A stretch of 64,000 nucleotides of DNA from the NCBI RefSeq assembly GCF_036588685.1, contig NC_086380.1:35664692-35728691 (forward strand), in the 5' to 3' direction. The notes below the pieces were generated by a model that had not been told where the DNA came from, searched no databases, and saw nothing but the letters and a program-made list of their open reading frames with translations. This document shows positions 42,189-54,374 of the stretch, in pieces. Both the position numbers and the translations under genes were made by a program. This stretch comes from Mytilus trossulus. Its lineage: Eukaryota; Mollusca; Bivalvia; Mytilida; Mytilidae. Each line of letters opens with the position of its first letter. Within the stretch, counting starts at the first letter, position 1.

Positions 42189-42993
42189 GTAAGTTTCTTT
42201 TATTACTAATTTAATGCATCCCCACTATTCAAGTTTAGAAACATTGAAACCGGTGTGGCCAACCGTTGAGTTGGTTTGTAGGTTCCGCGGCCCCTTCCGA
42301 AGCATATGAGATCAACCATGGATTTGAATGGTTCATTTTCCTCAGTCTTTATATTTCTATACGGTTATTGCATTTTGTCTATTATTCCTTTTTCATTTTT
42401 GCTATGCTGGGCATAATCAGTTCGTTTTAGACTTTACTATCCCTATGGTTTATTCCACATCTCTTTTGTTTTCGTTGGGATTTGTTACTTGTTGCTTTTG
42501 TTTATCCGTCTTAGACGTGTCTGATTTTCAATGAAACTTTCAGAGAATCTAATATTCTTCTCTTATTTTTTGTTTGTTTTCGAAAGCAAAACATAAACTT
42601 TACCACTTCTTCAAAATGGATAGTCCACCTTTATAAATTAATCCACTAACCCTCCTTAAAAAGGACTTTATTTCGCAGAAATTTCCTTGCTTGTTATTTA
42701 CATAGTAGAATTGTCCCTTCTATTCTATTTTTCTATCATAATAAAGTATGGGGTTTACGCTACAAAGCATTGGCTTTGCCATATCAATATCAATTAATTA
42801 TTTGGTGGTTGAAATCATGTGTGTCAATAATGACTCTGACGGAAGTTCCATCAGTGTCTCAGCTTTGCGGCTTCGGTAGTATAAAACAACCAACATGTAA
42901 TACACAAAAACTATGTTTACTATCATATTTCCTGAACTTGTAGCTCAATGTTTATCGTAAATTAAAATTGTTCCATTTTAACTTAATTTCAGA

Positions 42994-43689
42994 ATGATAC
43001 CGAATGTATCCATCATCGAAGAGCTAAATGAAGTGCAAAACTCGACTGACGAAACATCATCTGTGACACCTCGACATGACAATGACTATATCGATCGAAG
43101 TATTCCAAACTGGATATGGATTTTGGTAATAACAATAGCAATTACTATTGTTGTTTGTTTATGTGTACTTAAATTTGTCAACTCGCGTTTAACTCATTGG
43201 CAGAAGTTCAATGATCGTGGATGCAGTTATGACGTCACTACTTATCTTGTTATAGAAAATGAGTATGAACATGTACAGGATAAAGAACCGGTAAAGAAGG
43301 GAATTCAAAGAAAGATCGACAACAGAATATTGAATGTTACAAAACAATACACCAGTGATGAATGTAGTCATAACAAAAAAAATAGAGGGAAGGCATGCAG
43401 ACGGAAAGTAGAAAAGTTCAGAAAAGTAGACATGAACAAAAAATTCAGCAAAAATCCAGGAATTTTATACGCAGTAAATTCCTTGCGAAGCCATAAAGAA
43501 ATACACAGATCTTCTTTAAAACGTAAAGTGAATGATTCTTTAACAGAAAGCACTCGTAGCTACAAGTCTGCTTCAACTTCGAGCTCTGACACGTCTGACG
43601 ATTCGTCGGTCTTTTGGAAAGAGTTTCCAAGAAACCACGATTGTTGTGATATTGGAGTACAAACGACAAGTGTTGTTAAACATTTATAG
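42994..43689 (+). CDS. Single-pass membrane protein with GCSYDVT motif, shorter paralogue (uncharacterised)
   Basis: 231 aa, read from an ATG one base after a good acceptor. There is no signal peptide. The N-terminal 39 residues carry sequons (NVS at 4, NST at 16), so an N-out orientation is likely. A transmembrane helix spans about 40-62, followed by a Lys/Ser-rich cytosolic tail. FNDRGCSYDVTTYLVI (72-87) and KKGIQRKIDNRI (101-112) align with the same order of motifs in the 544-aa protein at 20273. Spacing from the membrane helix is also alike. The tail has a serine-rich stretch (SASTSSSDTSDDSS) and ends with CCDIGVQTTS, compared with TSVQTNN near the end of the larger protein. No known family recognised. 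Paralogy is well supported; function is unknown. Confidence 0.78.
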   Translation: MIPNVSIIEELNEVQNSTDETSSVTPRHDNDYIDRSIPNWIWILVITIAITIVVCLCVLKFVNSRLTHWQKFNDRGCSYDVTTYLVIENEYEHVQDKEPVKKGIQRKIDNRILNVTKQYTSDECSHNKKNRGKACRRKVEKFRKVDMNKKFSKNPGILYAVNSLRSHKEIHRSSLKRKVNDSLTESTRSYKSASTSSSDTSDDSSVFWKEFPRNHDCCDIGVQTTSVVKHL

Positions 43690-43920
43690 ATTTTGGTGAC
43701 GCAATCACTGTTGTTGCAACGCCGCCATTATGCACATAAGGATAAAAACAGACATTCCATGAATGTCGTAATATAAGGGAAAACATTGCAAAAAAATGAA
43801 ATGCAAACATTGGTAATTTGTAAGGGAAACGTGCACTGTTTATTTAGGAGTTCTTATTGGATCTTGTCTATCTTTTAGTAACTGCCAGTTGTTTTAGATT
43901 GGCAACTTTCTTTTCATTTT

Positions 43921-44195
43921 ATGCCCCACTTACGATAGTAGATCTAGAGGGACATTATCATTTCTGGTCTGTGCGTTCGTCCGTTCGTTCGTCCGTCTGT
44001 TCCGCTTCATGTTAAAGTTTTAGATCAAGGTAATCAACTTTGAACTTAGCACACATGTTCCTTGTGATATGATCTTTCTAATTGTAACTCCAAAGTAGAG
44101 TTTTAACATTCATTTCATGGTTCACTGAACATTGAAAATAGTAGTGCGAGTGAGGCATCCGCGTGTACTATGGACAGATTCTTGTTGTTAGATGA
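43921..44195 (+). repeat. Dispersed repeat family B, copy 3
   Basis: Begins ATGCCCCACTTACGATAGTA, with GTCCGTTCGTTCGTCCGTC and the GTTCCTTGTGATATGATC segment. A shortened copy. Confidence 0.75.
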
Positions 44196-46430
44196 TTTAA
44201 AGTTCTTTGCGTTAATCTAACAGTGTCTTGCCCTTTCTAAGTGATATTATAATTTGTTTGTATGTCGTACCGTTACATCAGCTGTTATGCAGGTAAGGGG
44301 AGGATTTAAAGCTCGCAGATTTGTTGAACTTGACCACACCACAAAAAAACGGTATCCAATACGATTGCAAAAAAACAGATAATTTTCATTTAAAGTCATA
44401 TGAAGAAATGAGTGACTGGCGAAACATAATGTTTATCCAATTTCGACCCAATGCATGAATGTGCCATTAACTTAGTCTTCCGTGCACGATTTTATCATTT
44501 TTTACGTGAACATATCGTATAATCGTATATTTTTTTTTTTCTCTAACTGTAATGAAGTGAGAATATGGCAGCTAATTAATTGATGGTTTTTGAAGCCGTA
44601 GTTGACCGATTGTCATCTTATAGTAAATATTCAACAAAGGAGCATGGATATTGCGCTCGTGTATAATATGTACATTTTGATAATAGGTTATTCTAATGAC
44701 AGATTCCTGCGTATTGTGATCACCGGATTTTTACGAGTACGGTCGCGCTAAGGTTACCTGCATAAGGAAAACTAGAAAAAAAAGTATATGTACATAAGTT
44801 TTACAATGAAAACTATACATTTAGTTATAAAAAAAACGTATGCATATTTATTTTTTCGTTTGATGTGCATATAGATATAGGAAGATGTGGTGTGAGTGCA
44901 ATGAGACAACTCTCCATCCACATAACATATGACTTTAAAATCATAAATCTTTCATATTACGACAGAGGACTACATTTTCCATTCCTAAAATAAAAGGTGC
45001 ATGCATTTAAAATACCAAATCCCAAATTTTTTATGCATGAGTTTCTTATTATGCAATTTTAAGGCCTCGTATGAGGTGCCGAGATTTTATTTATATTTTT
45101 TCATATGATTGTTTGCCGTTATAATCTAATGCTGAATAACCAAATTATTATTGTTGTAAATATTTTGTTGATATGAATAATCGTTTCAAAAATGGTTTGA
45201 TATCGGGGTACATTATCCCAGTCTAGAGATCCGTTTTAGGGTTTCTGGATTATTTTTAACCATCTTATTACAGATGGGCCTTTAATGGCTTATGATTAGC
45301 AATTGTAAGTTGCGTTACCTAGTCTCTTGTTTTGTTTTTTTTTGTTAATAATTTCTATATTAAATATATTTCAATAAAAAAAGTTTCTTCTTGTTTCAGC
45401 TTATGCCTTTATTTATCCTAACATATCTCATCAAAACGCATTTTGATTTTACGTTGTATGGAGTTATTGAATGTTGGTTGCTTTACGTCCAGTGGCAAAT
45501 ATATCAGATGTTCAGGACGAGAACTAATTTAGGAATGATAAATTAGATCATGTATATTCATATCATGTGGTTTACACTGAAACCCTGCTTTTCCCCTTAC
45601 CAATGAACGTGTCACCGTCAAAAACAACGACTGTATGTAATAAAAACCAAAATCATTGTCAGAAAGGTCAGTCAACTCTATTTGGCATGTTTGGGGTTCT
45701 GTTTTGCACTTTCTGATTTTGCCGTTGTTCCACCCATTACAATTGGGTTTGGCAATTATGCGGTTGAAACTTTAGGACTTTAAAGGTTTTTCTGCTGTCG
45801 ATTCTTTGGCAGTTTGGTTTATGGGAAACAGTTATGGCATGAATCTGTGCGCAATGGGTTTTCGCAATTTGATTAGTAGATGACGTGGCAGCCGTAAACA
45901 TGTATCGCAAATGACGTTGCGAAATCATATTCTGTTGCTTTGTCACTACATGTTGATCTGTTCATTGATGGTCTTCAAAAAATCTCATCTACCGATATCG
46001 TTGTCAGAAGGACAGTAAGGCGCGATTCTGACGTCAAATTGTTTGGTTGCTGCACGTACACCTTTTTATATATTTGCAGTATTCTTATGGGCCAATTCAT
46101 GTTTTTATTCATCAGTCTTGGCAATATAATGATGCAACATTTTTTAACTGATTTAGTGTGGTCAATGATTGAAAGAACTGTTTCACAAAGAAATTCAAAC
46201 TGACAAAATCTTTTATGGGTTCCAAATTTTGGTTTCAGAAATTCGTTCGACTTCAATAATCCGGTATGTTCAATAATCACAGATAAGTCAGATGTTGATT
46301 TTTTTCTAAAGAGAAAGAAGTATGTAAACCTATTAGTAGTTGTATGAGAATCAAACATAATTTGGTAAAAAAAATCTACAAAATAAGCGTTGCATTTTTA
46401 AGGTCAGTCAGTGTATAGGTAGTATCGGGA
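44196..46430. other. Intergenic region without recognised genes
   Basis: It has a family A fragment near 44870-44950 (GTGCAATGAGACAACTCTCC) and a family H copy near 45225-45345, with TCCGTTTTAGGGTTTCTGG, seen again at 48955. A long open reading on the minus strand at 45975-46358 matches nothing I recognise. Confidence 0.5.
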
Positions 46431-46660
46431 CCTTTTATGGCTTACTATGCGGTATGAACATTTCTCATTGTTGAAGACCGTACTGTGACCATCACATATA
46501 CGACCTATGATCTTTATTGATAGTGACATCATTACAATTGACCTTCATACAACATCTTCTAATCTTTATTTGGAACGTAATTGTGGACGCCATGTTCATA
46601 GACAAGAACAGTAATGAGTGTCAACAAACCTTTCTTATCTGTTGTTCTATATAATAGACA
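46430..46660 (+). promoter_or_regulatory. Upstream region of prokineticin-like gene 1, with GATA-type site
   Basis: The distal part (GGTATGAACATTTCTCATTG...) is a diverged reverse family A repeat. The proximal part is conserved before all three paralogues: CATAGACAAGAACA, then CAACAAACCTTTCTTATCTG. CTTATCT at 46634-46640 is AGATAAG on the other strand, a consensus GATA site, 29 bp before the ATG. Confidence 0.6.
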
Positions 46661-46668
46661 TATTTATT

Positions 46669-48814
46669 ATGGAGCTTAAATCTTCTCTTTGCATATTTGC
46701 AGTGTGCTATTTTACAGTTGTGAGTATTGTGTTACAATGTTCATAAAAAGGTAGTGAAATTCTTTGAGTATCAATAGACGTGATGATTCTAAATTCAACA
46801 CCAAAAACGGTCACATTTGAAAAAAACAAAAGAGTAGATCTTGCCTTATTGATCTATTGTGATCTTTTTAATATTATTTCAAAACAGCTGGCAGTTCCAA
46901 CACCATGTAATTCACCAAAAGACTGTGCTGCCAATGAATGCTGTATCAATATAATACAGCCTGATGGAAAAAGATTTGTTGACCTTAGGATGCAAGGACG
47001 CTGTCAACAACTTGGAACTGAAACATCAGGTAAAATAATATGTTTGTATATATATATATAATTTGATTAATAAAAGACGTACTTGGTATGAGTAAAGTTT
47101 TGTCCTATTCAGTAATACAGACATTCACAAAATCTAAAAAAAATCCATTGTATATAATTTCTTAAGCATTTGAAGATAACCAATCAAACTGTTCACCCCT
47201 TTGTTAATGCAACGAAATGTAGGATTAAATTTATACAACTATCAAATTCAAAACAAAAATATTTTTCTACCCTTTTTCGTATGCAACCGGATATGAAGTA
47301 CTATGAGTTAGTGGTATAACACCTATACAAACAAAAACATTTGATTTTAGATATGTTGTTTTACGTACAATAATAAATATATTAGCAATCCTTTATTAAA
47401 ACGACGCGGGGCTTCGATTGTATAGTAGTCTTAAGTATTGCAACATCTGTATAACTAACCAGTTAACACTAAAGTTGTGAGTTGGAATCCAACACTGGAT
47501 AGGGGCTCTCGAATCTATTTGTAATTGACTAGGAATGTCAGTTTTCCTACCGAAGGGCAGTTGTTCTCTCCGGGGACTCCGACTTCCTAAACCAATTAAA
47601 ACTGACCGCCACGAAATATGTCAAAAGTGTTGAAAGTGACGTTATGCAATCAATCAATCAATCAATCTTTATTGAAGATATAGATGACATGTAGGTCCAA
47701 TTGAACGTGAAATAACGGAAAACGTTTTTTACAGAAAGGTTTGTTCATAGAATTTAGCATATTCATCGATACATTTCAATTTGTTCTTAATGCCATCAAA
47801 AGCAACGGTGCTGCTGTTGTGGTAAAATTTGTCTTCAATCTGCATTGTACTGGGAGTTGCATTAAACAGTTGCAAAAACATTTCCTTAAAATATTCTCAA
47901 TATAAATGTATTCAATTCATTTAATTATTTTTACCTTTTTTTTCGACAAAGATTAGCGTAAAAGAGGGACGAAAGATACCAGAGGAGTCACACTTATAAA
48001 TCGAAAATAAACTGACAGCGCCATGTCTAAAAAATGAAAAAGACAAACAGACAAATTATAGTACACAAAAAACAACATAGAAAACTGAAGACTGAGCAAC
48101 CTGACCCCACTTAAAACTGGGGGAGATCTTAGGTGGTCCTGCTCTATATGTGGCACCCGTCGTGTTGCTCATGTTCTTACAAACCCGTTAAATAGTATCA
48201 GTAACAGTATAGAAAGATTAAAAAAAATAATTTAGTTTCCCTTTTTATCCTTTTTGGAAAATACAAGGAAGAAGCCAACAATGAAAGCAAGGTTTTATTC
48301 ATTACTTTATAGTTCAAAAAATTGGTGCAAATTAATAAAATGTACTTTTACTACAATTTTTTGTGTCGATTTACAATATGTCATTTTAGAATGTTCCGTT
48401 AGATATGGTTCAGCATCATATCCACCTGACCAACTGGCATTTGAGTGTCCATGTAGCTCACCATTAATATGTAAAGGCAGAGGTATTTATGATATGCCTC
48501 TCGGAGAACTAGGTGTGTATACTTACAAATGGAAGTGAAATTTTTAGAAAACATTTCAAGAACACTGCCAAAGGCATACAAGGTCTACACGAAGTCAAAT
48601 TAAATAAAATGTGATCATGGCAAAAAAGAAAAAGCCTACGAATCTAGAACTTCTATTTTTAGGAACATGTTTTTACCTTTGTGCATCAATCTTATCTACC
48701 TCATGACTCCCATTATTCCTTCGAACTTGTTTTTTTTTAAAAGAATAAACACGCTTTAGATGTTGAAACTTCATTTTTTTTCTGTTTTCAGGTTATTGTA
48801 CAGATCCGCAGTAG
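46669..48814 (+). CDS. Prokineticin/astakine-like secreted 10-cysteine peptide, gene 1
   Basis: 112 aa. Exons 46669-46719 (signal peptide MELKSSLCIFAVCYFTV), 46888-47029, 48390-48512, 48792-48814; phases 0, 1, 1. The mature part has exactly ten cysteines in the order C-x5-C-x4-CC-x-C-x-C-x-CPC-x-C-x-C. Readable blocks are PCNSPKDCAANECC, GRCQQLG, FECPCSSPLICKG and a last exon coding only GYCTDPQ. This order, including CPC then LxC, is the colipase-type fold of prokineticins and invertebrate astakines, secreted ligands active in blood-cell formation and other signalling. The AVIT N-terminus of vertebrate prokineticins is absent, as in astakines. AATAAA is at 48836-48841. Dickkopf or colipase relatives share the fold and are the main alternative. 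Confidence 0.85.
47420..47665 (+). mobile_element. SINE-like element (mollusc core-domain type)
   Basis: A B-box-like GTTGTGAGTTGGAATCCAAC is followed by a core with TCTCTCCGGGGACTCCGACT, TGACCGCCACGAAATA and GTGTTGAAAGTGACGTTA, and ends in a CAAT repeat tail. This matches the conserved core I recall from mollusc SINEs. In intron 2 of prokineticin-like gene 1. Confidence 0.65.
47958..48185 (+). repeat. Dispersed repeat family D
   Basis: AAGAGGGACGAAAGATACC through TGGCACCCGTCGTGTTGCTC. In intron 2 of prokineticin-like gene 1. Confidence 0.7.
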
Positions 48815-48954
48815 CATCATGTGTCGCACGCATGAAATAAATTTACCAAAACAACATGTTGAACATATATTATTTCTTAATTTTGAAAATATAATTTTTT
48901 GAATTGTATTTGAATAGGCGACCATTATGTTGATATTATAGTTTGTTCCATATT

Positions 48955-49340
48955 TGAGATCCGTTTTAGGGTTTTTAGATTCTATGTATCAGTCTTATTA
49001 CAGATGGACTTTTAATGGTTTAGGATTGTAAAGTTGGGTTTCCTAGTCTTTGTTTTGATCTTTTATTATCAATCTTTAAATTACTAAACGTGTTGTTTTC
49101 CATTTTTATTTCACTCGGTCGATACCTCTGCTGGTCAGTCAGTCCCCGGGGGTATCATCAGTTAAGTAGTCGGTTCTTCGGTACTGACATGATTTTAAAA
49201 ACTTCACCAAAATTGTCCGTTTGTAAATTTTTGAAATTATTATAAAACTAAGGTTTGAACTCCCTCAGGCAAAGTTGGCTTTAAATGAATTTGGCTATTT
49301 ATTTTAGGTATTTGTGACGTAAAGCTCTTCAACGATTTTC
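48955..49340 (+). repeat. Family H fragment followed by decayed family C copy
   Basis: GAGATCCGTTTTAGGGTTTT matches the family H copy at 45225. CGGGGGTATCATCAGTTAAG and the ACTGACATGATTTT region from about 49115 match family C. Confidence 0.55.
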
Positions 49341-49754
49341 TGTCTAAGGATTTCAAATGTTTGGTTTTGATCGTTCCGGATGAAGGAAATCCAGAAAATC
49401 GCTTTGGACGCAATACATTATTAAACATGTTGTTTTCCATTTTTAAAGATATTTACAATTAAGTTTCTACTTATTTCTTCTGATTTGCCATTATTTATCA
49501 AACTCTATTTTATACAAACTCATTTTTCAATTTTACATTGAATGAATGAATGATTGTTTGTTTTACGTCCAACGAGAAATATCCGAGGAACGTTAAGGGC
49601 GAGAAAAAATACACAAATTAATATTATAAGTCTACTTAGTCAATTTCATCTTCATGCATAATATATCATATACAGTGCTATAATTCTATATTCTACTGAC
49701 GAGGACATGTAACACTAGTCCATCGATACACATGCAGCTGAATCTTAGTTCAGT

Positions 49755-49850
49755 CAAGGTAGCCGTGTGGTCTAGAGCGCTGGACACAGTGTAAATGGTG
49801 TCGTCTCGACATCACACTAGCAAGGGTTCGAGTCTCAGCGAATGAAAAAA
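49755..49850 (+). mobile_element. tRNA-like sequence, probably a SINE head
   Basis: GTGTGGTCTAGAGCGCTGG resembles a D-arm/A box. GGGTTCGAGTCTC matches a T-arm/B box about 47 bp on. An A-run follows. The acceptor stem does not pair well and no CCA-like end is clear, so a tRNA-derived SINE or tRNA fossil is more likely than a working tRNA. Confidence 0.5.
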
Positions 49851-50394
49851 AACATTTCACATTTGCTGATTTACCGTTGTTTTGCTGTTATTTAGAGTAA
49901 TCACATATCTGTTTATCGTATCTCCTTTACATTTCTAACCATATGATAGGTTGAATGCAACAGCGTGGAGGCTGTGGATACATGTAATTATAAGGTTTGT
50001 TGGCTAGACTTATAATATTATTGTGGCTTTTTGTTATTCCTATGTCAGGTTTGTTTGATAAAATTTACCTACTTCAAAGAAACTAATACAGTGGAAATAA
50101 GACATGTATCTTATTTACATATTGTCTATTTTCATAGGCTGCTTTAGCTATTGCGTCATGTTATATGCGATATGTATAAGTGTCTTTCTTATACAAATAA
50201 GAACGACATGTAAAACAATTGTAGTCTAAGCTTAAGATCATTATCATGTATGCGAAAGATGTCAAAGATCAGAGCTTCAAGTTCTCCAAGGAAAATAAAA
50301 CGAAAACATAACCCGTTAAAACGCATAGAACATACTCATGGAATAAACGTAGAAAAACAAATGATGTCTCCGATATTTGTTTTCAATTATTATT

Positions 50395-50670
50395 TTTTCA
50401 TTCAGTCAGTTGGTTTTCACGTTTAAATCGTTTCACATTTATAATACCTGTACCTTTAATGCTTTCGATGTGGTATAGGTTTTCCTCATTGTTGAAGGCA
50501 GTATGGTTCACCTTTACACTGACGTTCTTTGGTCTTTATTGATAGATATACCACATCGTGTAACCTTTTTATTGGAAAGTTATTGCGAACGCCTGTCTAT
50601 AGACAATAACATTTATTTGTGGCAACTGACCTTTCTTATCTGTTTTTCTATGTTATAGACAACAACACGT
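50395..50670 (+). promoter_or_regulatory. Upstream region of prokineticin-like gene 2, with GATA-type site
   Basis: Same layout as before gene 1: a reverse family A remnant (CTCATTGTTGAAGGCAGTAT), then TATTGCGAACGCC, CATTTATTTGTGG and CAACTGACCTTTCTTATCTG. CTTATCT at 50635-50641, 39 bp before the ATG. Confidence 0.6.
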
Positions 50671-50679
50671 TTCATTGTT

Positions 50680-52486
50680 ATGGAGCTTAAAATTTTGCAG
50701 TGTATTTTTTCTGTATTTGTTTTGACAGTAGTGAGTATATTTATTAAAATTTCATAAAGTAAGCACTAAAATTCCATGAATAAGTACCAATTCATGTAAA
50801 GATTTTGTATTCGACAAAATAATTCAGTCACAATTGTTTAAATACCTGATCTTTTTATTTCTGTGCATATATATTTTAATGTATCTTATGTAGCTTCAGT
50901 CGGTTCTTATATTTCTGTATTGATTAACCTTAGTGCTTTACTGTATTTTTTTATATATAATTTATTTATCTTCATACAAAAGATGAGACACTAACAAACT
51001 ATTAAATTGAATTTTGTACAATCACAGTTTATAATTAATTTTTCCACGAGCCACATACAAATATTATTCCAAATTAAAAATATACGATGTAAATCTACAT
51101 CTATAAATAGTAAGGATAATAACAACTGTTTTTTAAAGACTATGGTTATGATGTTTCTCATTGCTTGTGACCGATCTACGGTTACATATAAGTAAATTTC
51201 AATTTTTGTTGAAAATTATCTCATTGACAATCGTACCTCATCTCCCTTTTTTTTTTTTTTTTTAATTTATGACATAACAGCTGGCGGATTCAACACCATG
51301 TAATTCACCCACAGACTGTGCTGCCAATGAATGCTGTATCAATTTGATAAGACCTTTAGGAAAGAGGTTTCTTGACCTTAGAATTCATGGACGCTGTCAA
51401 CCACTTGGGACTGAAAAATCCGGTAACATACTATGTTGGTATATAATTTGTGTATACAAACAAAAATATGTTATTTTGAATAAGCTATTTAAGAACAAAT
51501 AAAAAACTTTTTCAAAACTCCTTTATTGAGGAACCTTATATTTACTTCACGGTTCTAGCAAGTAAACCAGTCAAAGATATAACACCTACCTACACACTCA
51601 AGTCATTATACTGTTAGATAAAAGAGAAATTTCTCAAAAACACTTTGATTCTGGGAATTTATATTACAAAACTTTTTCTTAACTTTTTATTTAGTTTGGT
51701 ATATACTAGTAGGCGTCGGGTGGTTATAAGCAGAATATTATGACATATAACAGCAATGAAAAATTGCCTTGTAACAGTCAATATTTTTAGATATTTTATG
51801 AACATGATATACATATTGATACACCTGGTAATAAGAATACAAAATGTCCAAGTATTAGTAATTTGTTTTACTTTTCGACAATTTAGCACGACCAAATACA
51901 TAAAATAACATATTTGATAAAGATAATAGCCATCGAAAACATCATGCGATTTTTTAATTCAGAACTTTTGATTAACGGGCAGAAATAAAGATTCAACTGA
52001 TTTTTTTGTGTCATTGTAGGATGTTACGTTAGATATGGTTCGGCATCACAGCCACCAGACCAACTGGTATTTGGATGTCCATGTAGCTCACCATTAATAT
52101 GTAAAGGAAAGGGGTTATATGATGTTCCACTTGGTGAATTGGGTATGTATATTTATGAGTATAATGTACACATCACATAACGGTGACAGCATTTTTCTGG
52201 ATAATATTTAGAGGACTGTCGATATACCAAATGGTCAAATATAGTATACAAATGTTGAAGCATTTTGACCTAGGAAATGATAAAAGCATATGGTCAATGC
52301 TTGTCATGTTCTAGATATAACTAGGCCATGTTTTTCATTAACAAAATAGTTTTGCTATGAACTATTTAATTTTTGTGCATTTTCCTCATAAACTAGCATA
52401 ATTTCATGAAGGAGGTTTTATGAAATACGTACAACGCATGATAATCAAACTTTCTTTCTGTTTTAGGTTATTGTACAGATCCGTAG
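50680..52486 (+). CDS. Prokineticin/astakine-like secreted 10-cysteine peptide, gene 2
   Basis: 111 aa. Exons 50680-50730 (signal MELKILQCIFSVFVLTV), 51281-51422, 52020-52142, 52467-52486; same phases as gene 1. Ten cysteines at matching places: PCNSPTDCAANECC, HGRCQPLG, SGCYVRYG, FGCPCSSPLICKG and a final YCTDP. The last exon stops one codon earlier than in genes 1 and 3 (CCG TAG instead of CCG CAG TAG). The signal AATAAA lies at 52511-52516, only 25 nt after the stop, so the 3' UTR is very short. ATG-to-ATG distance from gene 1 is 4.0 kb. Assigned with the same reasoning and alternatives as gene 1. Confidence 0.86.
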
Positions 52487-52559
52487 TAGCACGATGTGTT
52501 GCAAACATGCAATAAATGCATCAAAACAACATGCCTTACAAATATGTTAAATATTACTT

Positions 52560-52960
52560 TTGAGAATTAAACTTTTGATGGCACATAGTTGGCACAGCTG
52601 TTTATGTAATTGCTTTTCTTCAATAGTCTGTGAAATCTCTTTCCCTGTTAACAAAAGTGTGTCTTGGCCAGCAATGTTAAGTATTGCACATGTCTGTTCT
52701 TGTGTTATAGACAAACAAATCGATTTAACCCCAAAATTAAGTGAACCATTTTGTGATAATGTGGGAGGGTTTTACTTAAGACATCTTCAAATCATAGTGT
52801 CATCATTTACAAGAAATGAAAACAAAGAAATTAGGTCGCAATTTTTTTTAAAGCTATCGATGATTTTGAAGTACTGTATGTGATAATTGTAATGAAAAGA
52901 AGCATATATTTTCTTCTTTATTTACGGTTTAAAATTCAGATTCTACTTTATCATTCAAAC
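52560..52960 (+). repeat. Duplicated 3' flank of prokineticin-like gene 2
   Basis: AGTATTGCACATG, TTTGTGATAATGT and following sequence reappear after gene 3 at about 57475-57730. This marks the extent of the tandem duplication. No coding exon here. Confidence 0.6.
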
Positions 52961-53626
52961 CAGCCATTAAATTCCAGTTAATTGTAATACCGATCTATCA
53001 GTTAATTTTGTAATTCTATCTGCTCTTTAAATATTTTGTTTCTGACGCATACAAATCCATTTATTGTTCTTCTTCCACCAATTCCGACATCTTAAACAAC
53101 TGTAAAACTAACAAACAGTAGCCTTTGTTACCGTTGTAATAAAGTTAGTTGGGTTTATTTAACGATAGATGTGTTTATAAAGTACTAATAGGCGGTATTG
53201 GAATGTTTTTAATGTTTAAAAATGTAAGTGTGTCTTGAAGGCTTTCTAGATTGAAATATTATGTCATGTTTTGAAACTACTAAGTGTGTGTCATTATATG
53301 GGAACATTAAGGAAACAAGTCTTTGCATTTGTAGCAGATGGATAATATAACATGTTATGAAAAGAAGATGTAGTGAAAATTCCTTTCTGTAATATTGCTG
53401 AACAAACATGTCCTTTTTTTCTAGATATTTGTTAGGGACGCTTATCATGTTAAGATATGTTAAAAAAAACTCAGTCACATTAAATATGAAACCCAAGCTG
53501 AATTCGAGACAACAGTATTTATTAAATTGTTTTAATTCCACATAGAATATACAAATCAAGTTGAGGTGCGTGTACTGCAAAAGGAGCGAGACTAATTAGA
53601 TCAACGAGAAAAATATACTACTGATA

Positions 53627-53790
53627 TAGATATAAGAAGATGTGGCGTGAGTGCCAATGAGACAACTCTCCATCCAAATAACAATTTTAAAAAGTAAACC
53701 ATTATAGGTCAATGTACGGTCTTTAACACACCGAACAACAAGCTACAAAGGGCCGCAAAATTGCTAGTGTAAAACCATTCAAACGGGAAA
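53627..53790 (+). repeat. Dispersed repeat family A
   Basis: GTGCCAATGAGACAACTCTC and GTAAACCATTATAGGTCAAT, followed by GTAAAACCATTCAAACGGGA. Confidence 0.75.
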
Positions 53791-53864
53791 ACTTGTGCAG
53801 ATGCATGCACTGATATGCATGCATCTGCACATGTAAATCCACTTAGTAAATATGTTTCAACAGC

Positions 53865-54180
53865 AACCCAGTAGTCAGCACTTTTTTGTGCTGACATGAA
53901 TTATCATTGATATGGTTATATTTATCAAGTAATTGTTTTCAACATTTTGAATTTTTGAAATATTTAGGCTTTTTACCTCAGATATAGTTTACCTTAACTG
54001 TATTTGGCAAAACTTTTTAATAGGAATTGTGGTCCTAAATGCTCTTCAACTTTGTACTTAATTTGGCTTTAACTTTTTTTGGATTCGAGCATCACCGATG
54101 AGTCTTTGGTAGACGTAACGTGCGTCGTATATATAAAATTTAGTTATGGTCTCCATGATGAGTTTATTTTCAACCGGGAG
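53865..54180 (+). repeat. Dispersed repeat family C
   Basis: Contains GTGCTGACATGAATTATCAT, GGATTCGAGCATCACCGATG and ATGGTCTCCATGATGAGTTT. Followed by a family F fragment at 54375-54545. Confidence 0.7.
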
Positions 54181-54374
54181 TAGTACACATTTCGAAAAGA
54201 GGACTGAAACTGCAATAAAAGTATATTAATCAAAACTATTTTGAAAAAAACAAGGTGCATAAATTCATCACATTTAGTCAAAGTTTTGGCTAAGATATAT
54301 AAAAAAAAGTAACATACCAAAAAATTGTTTACAGAAAATACAATTATTTAAGTATATAAAGATATAAGATCATT

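Noticed and set aside
45975-46358. 127-aa minus-strand open reading upstream of prokineticin-like gene 1
   Set aside because: No family recognised. It overlaps an opposite open reading and lies in repeat-rich DNA. It could be a decayed retroelement, but I cannot support that.
48254-48538. 94-aa reading starting upstream of prokineticin-like gene 1 exon 3
   Set aside because: It is intron read-through. The signal peptide exon at 46669 and exon 2 give the same structure in all three paralogues.
53209-53580. 123-aa minus-strand open reading
   Set aside because: Hydrophobic and AT-driven composition with no motif or exon signals.
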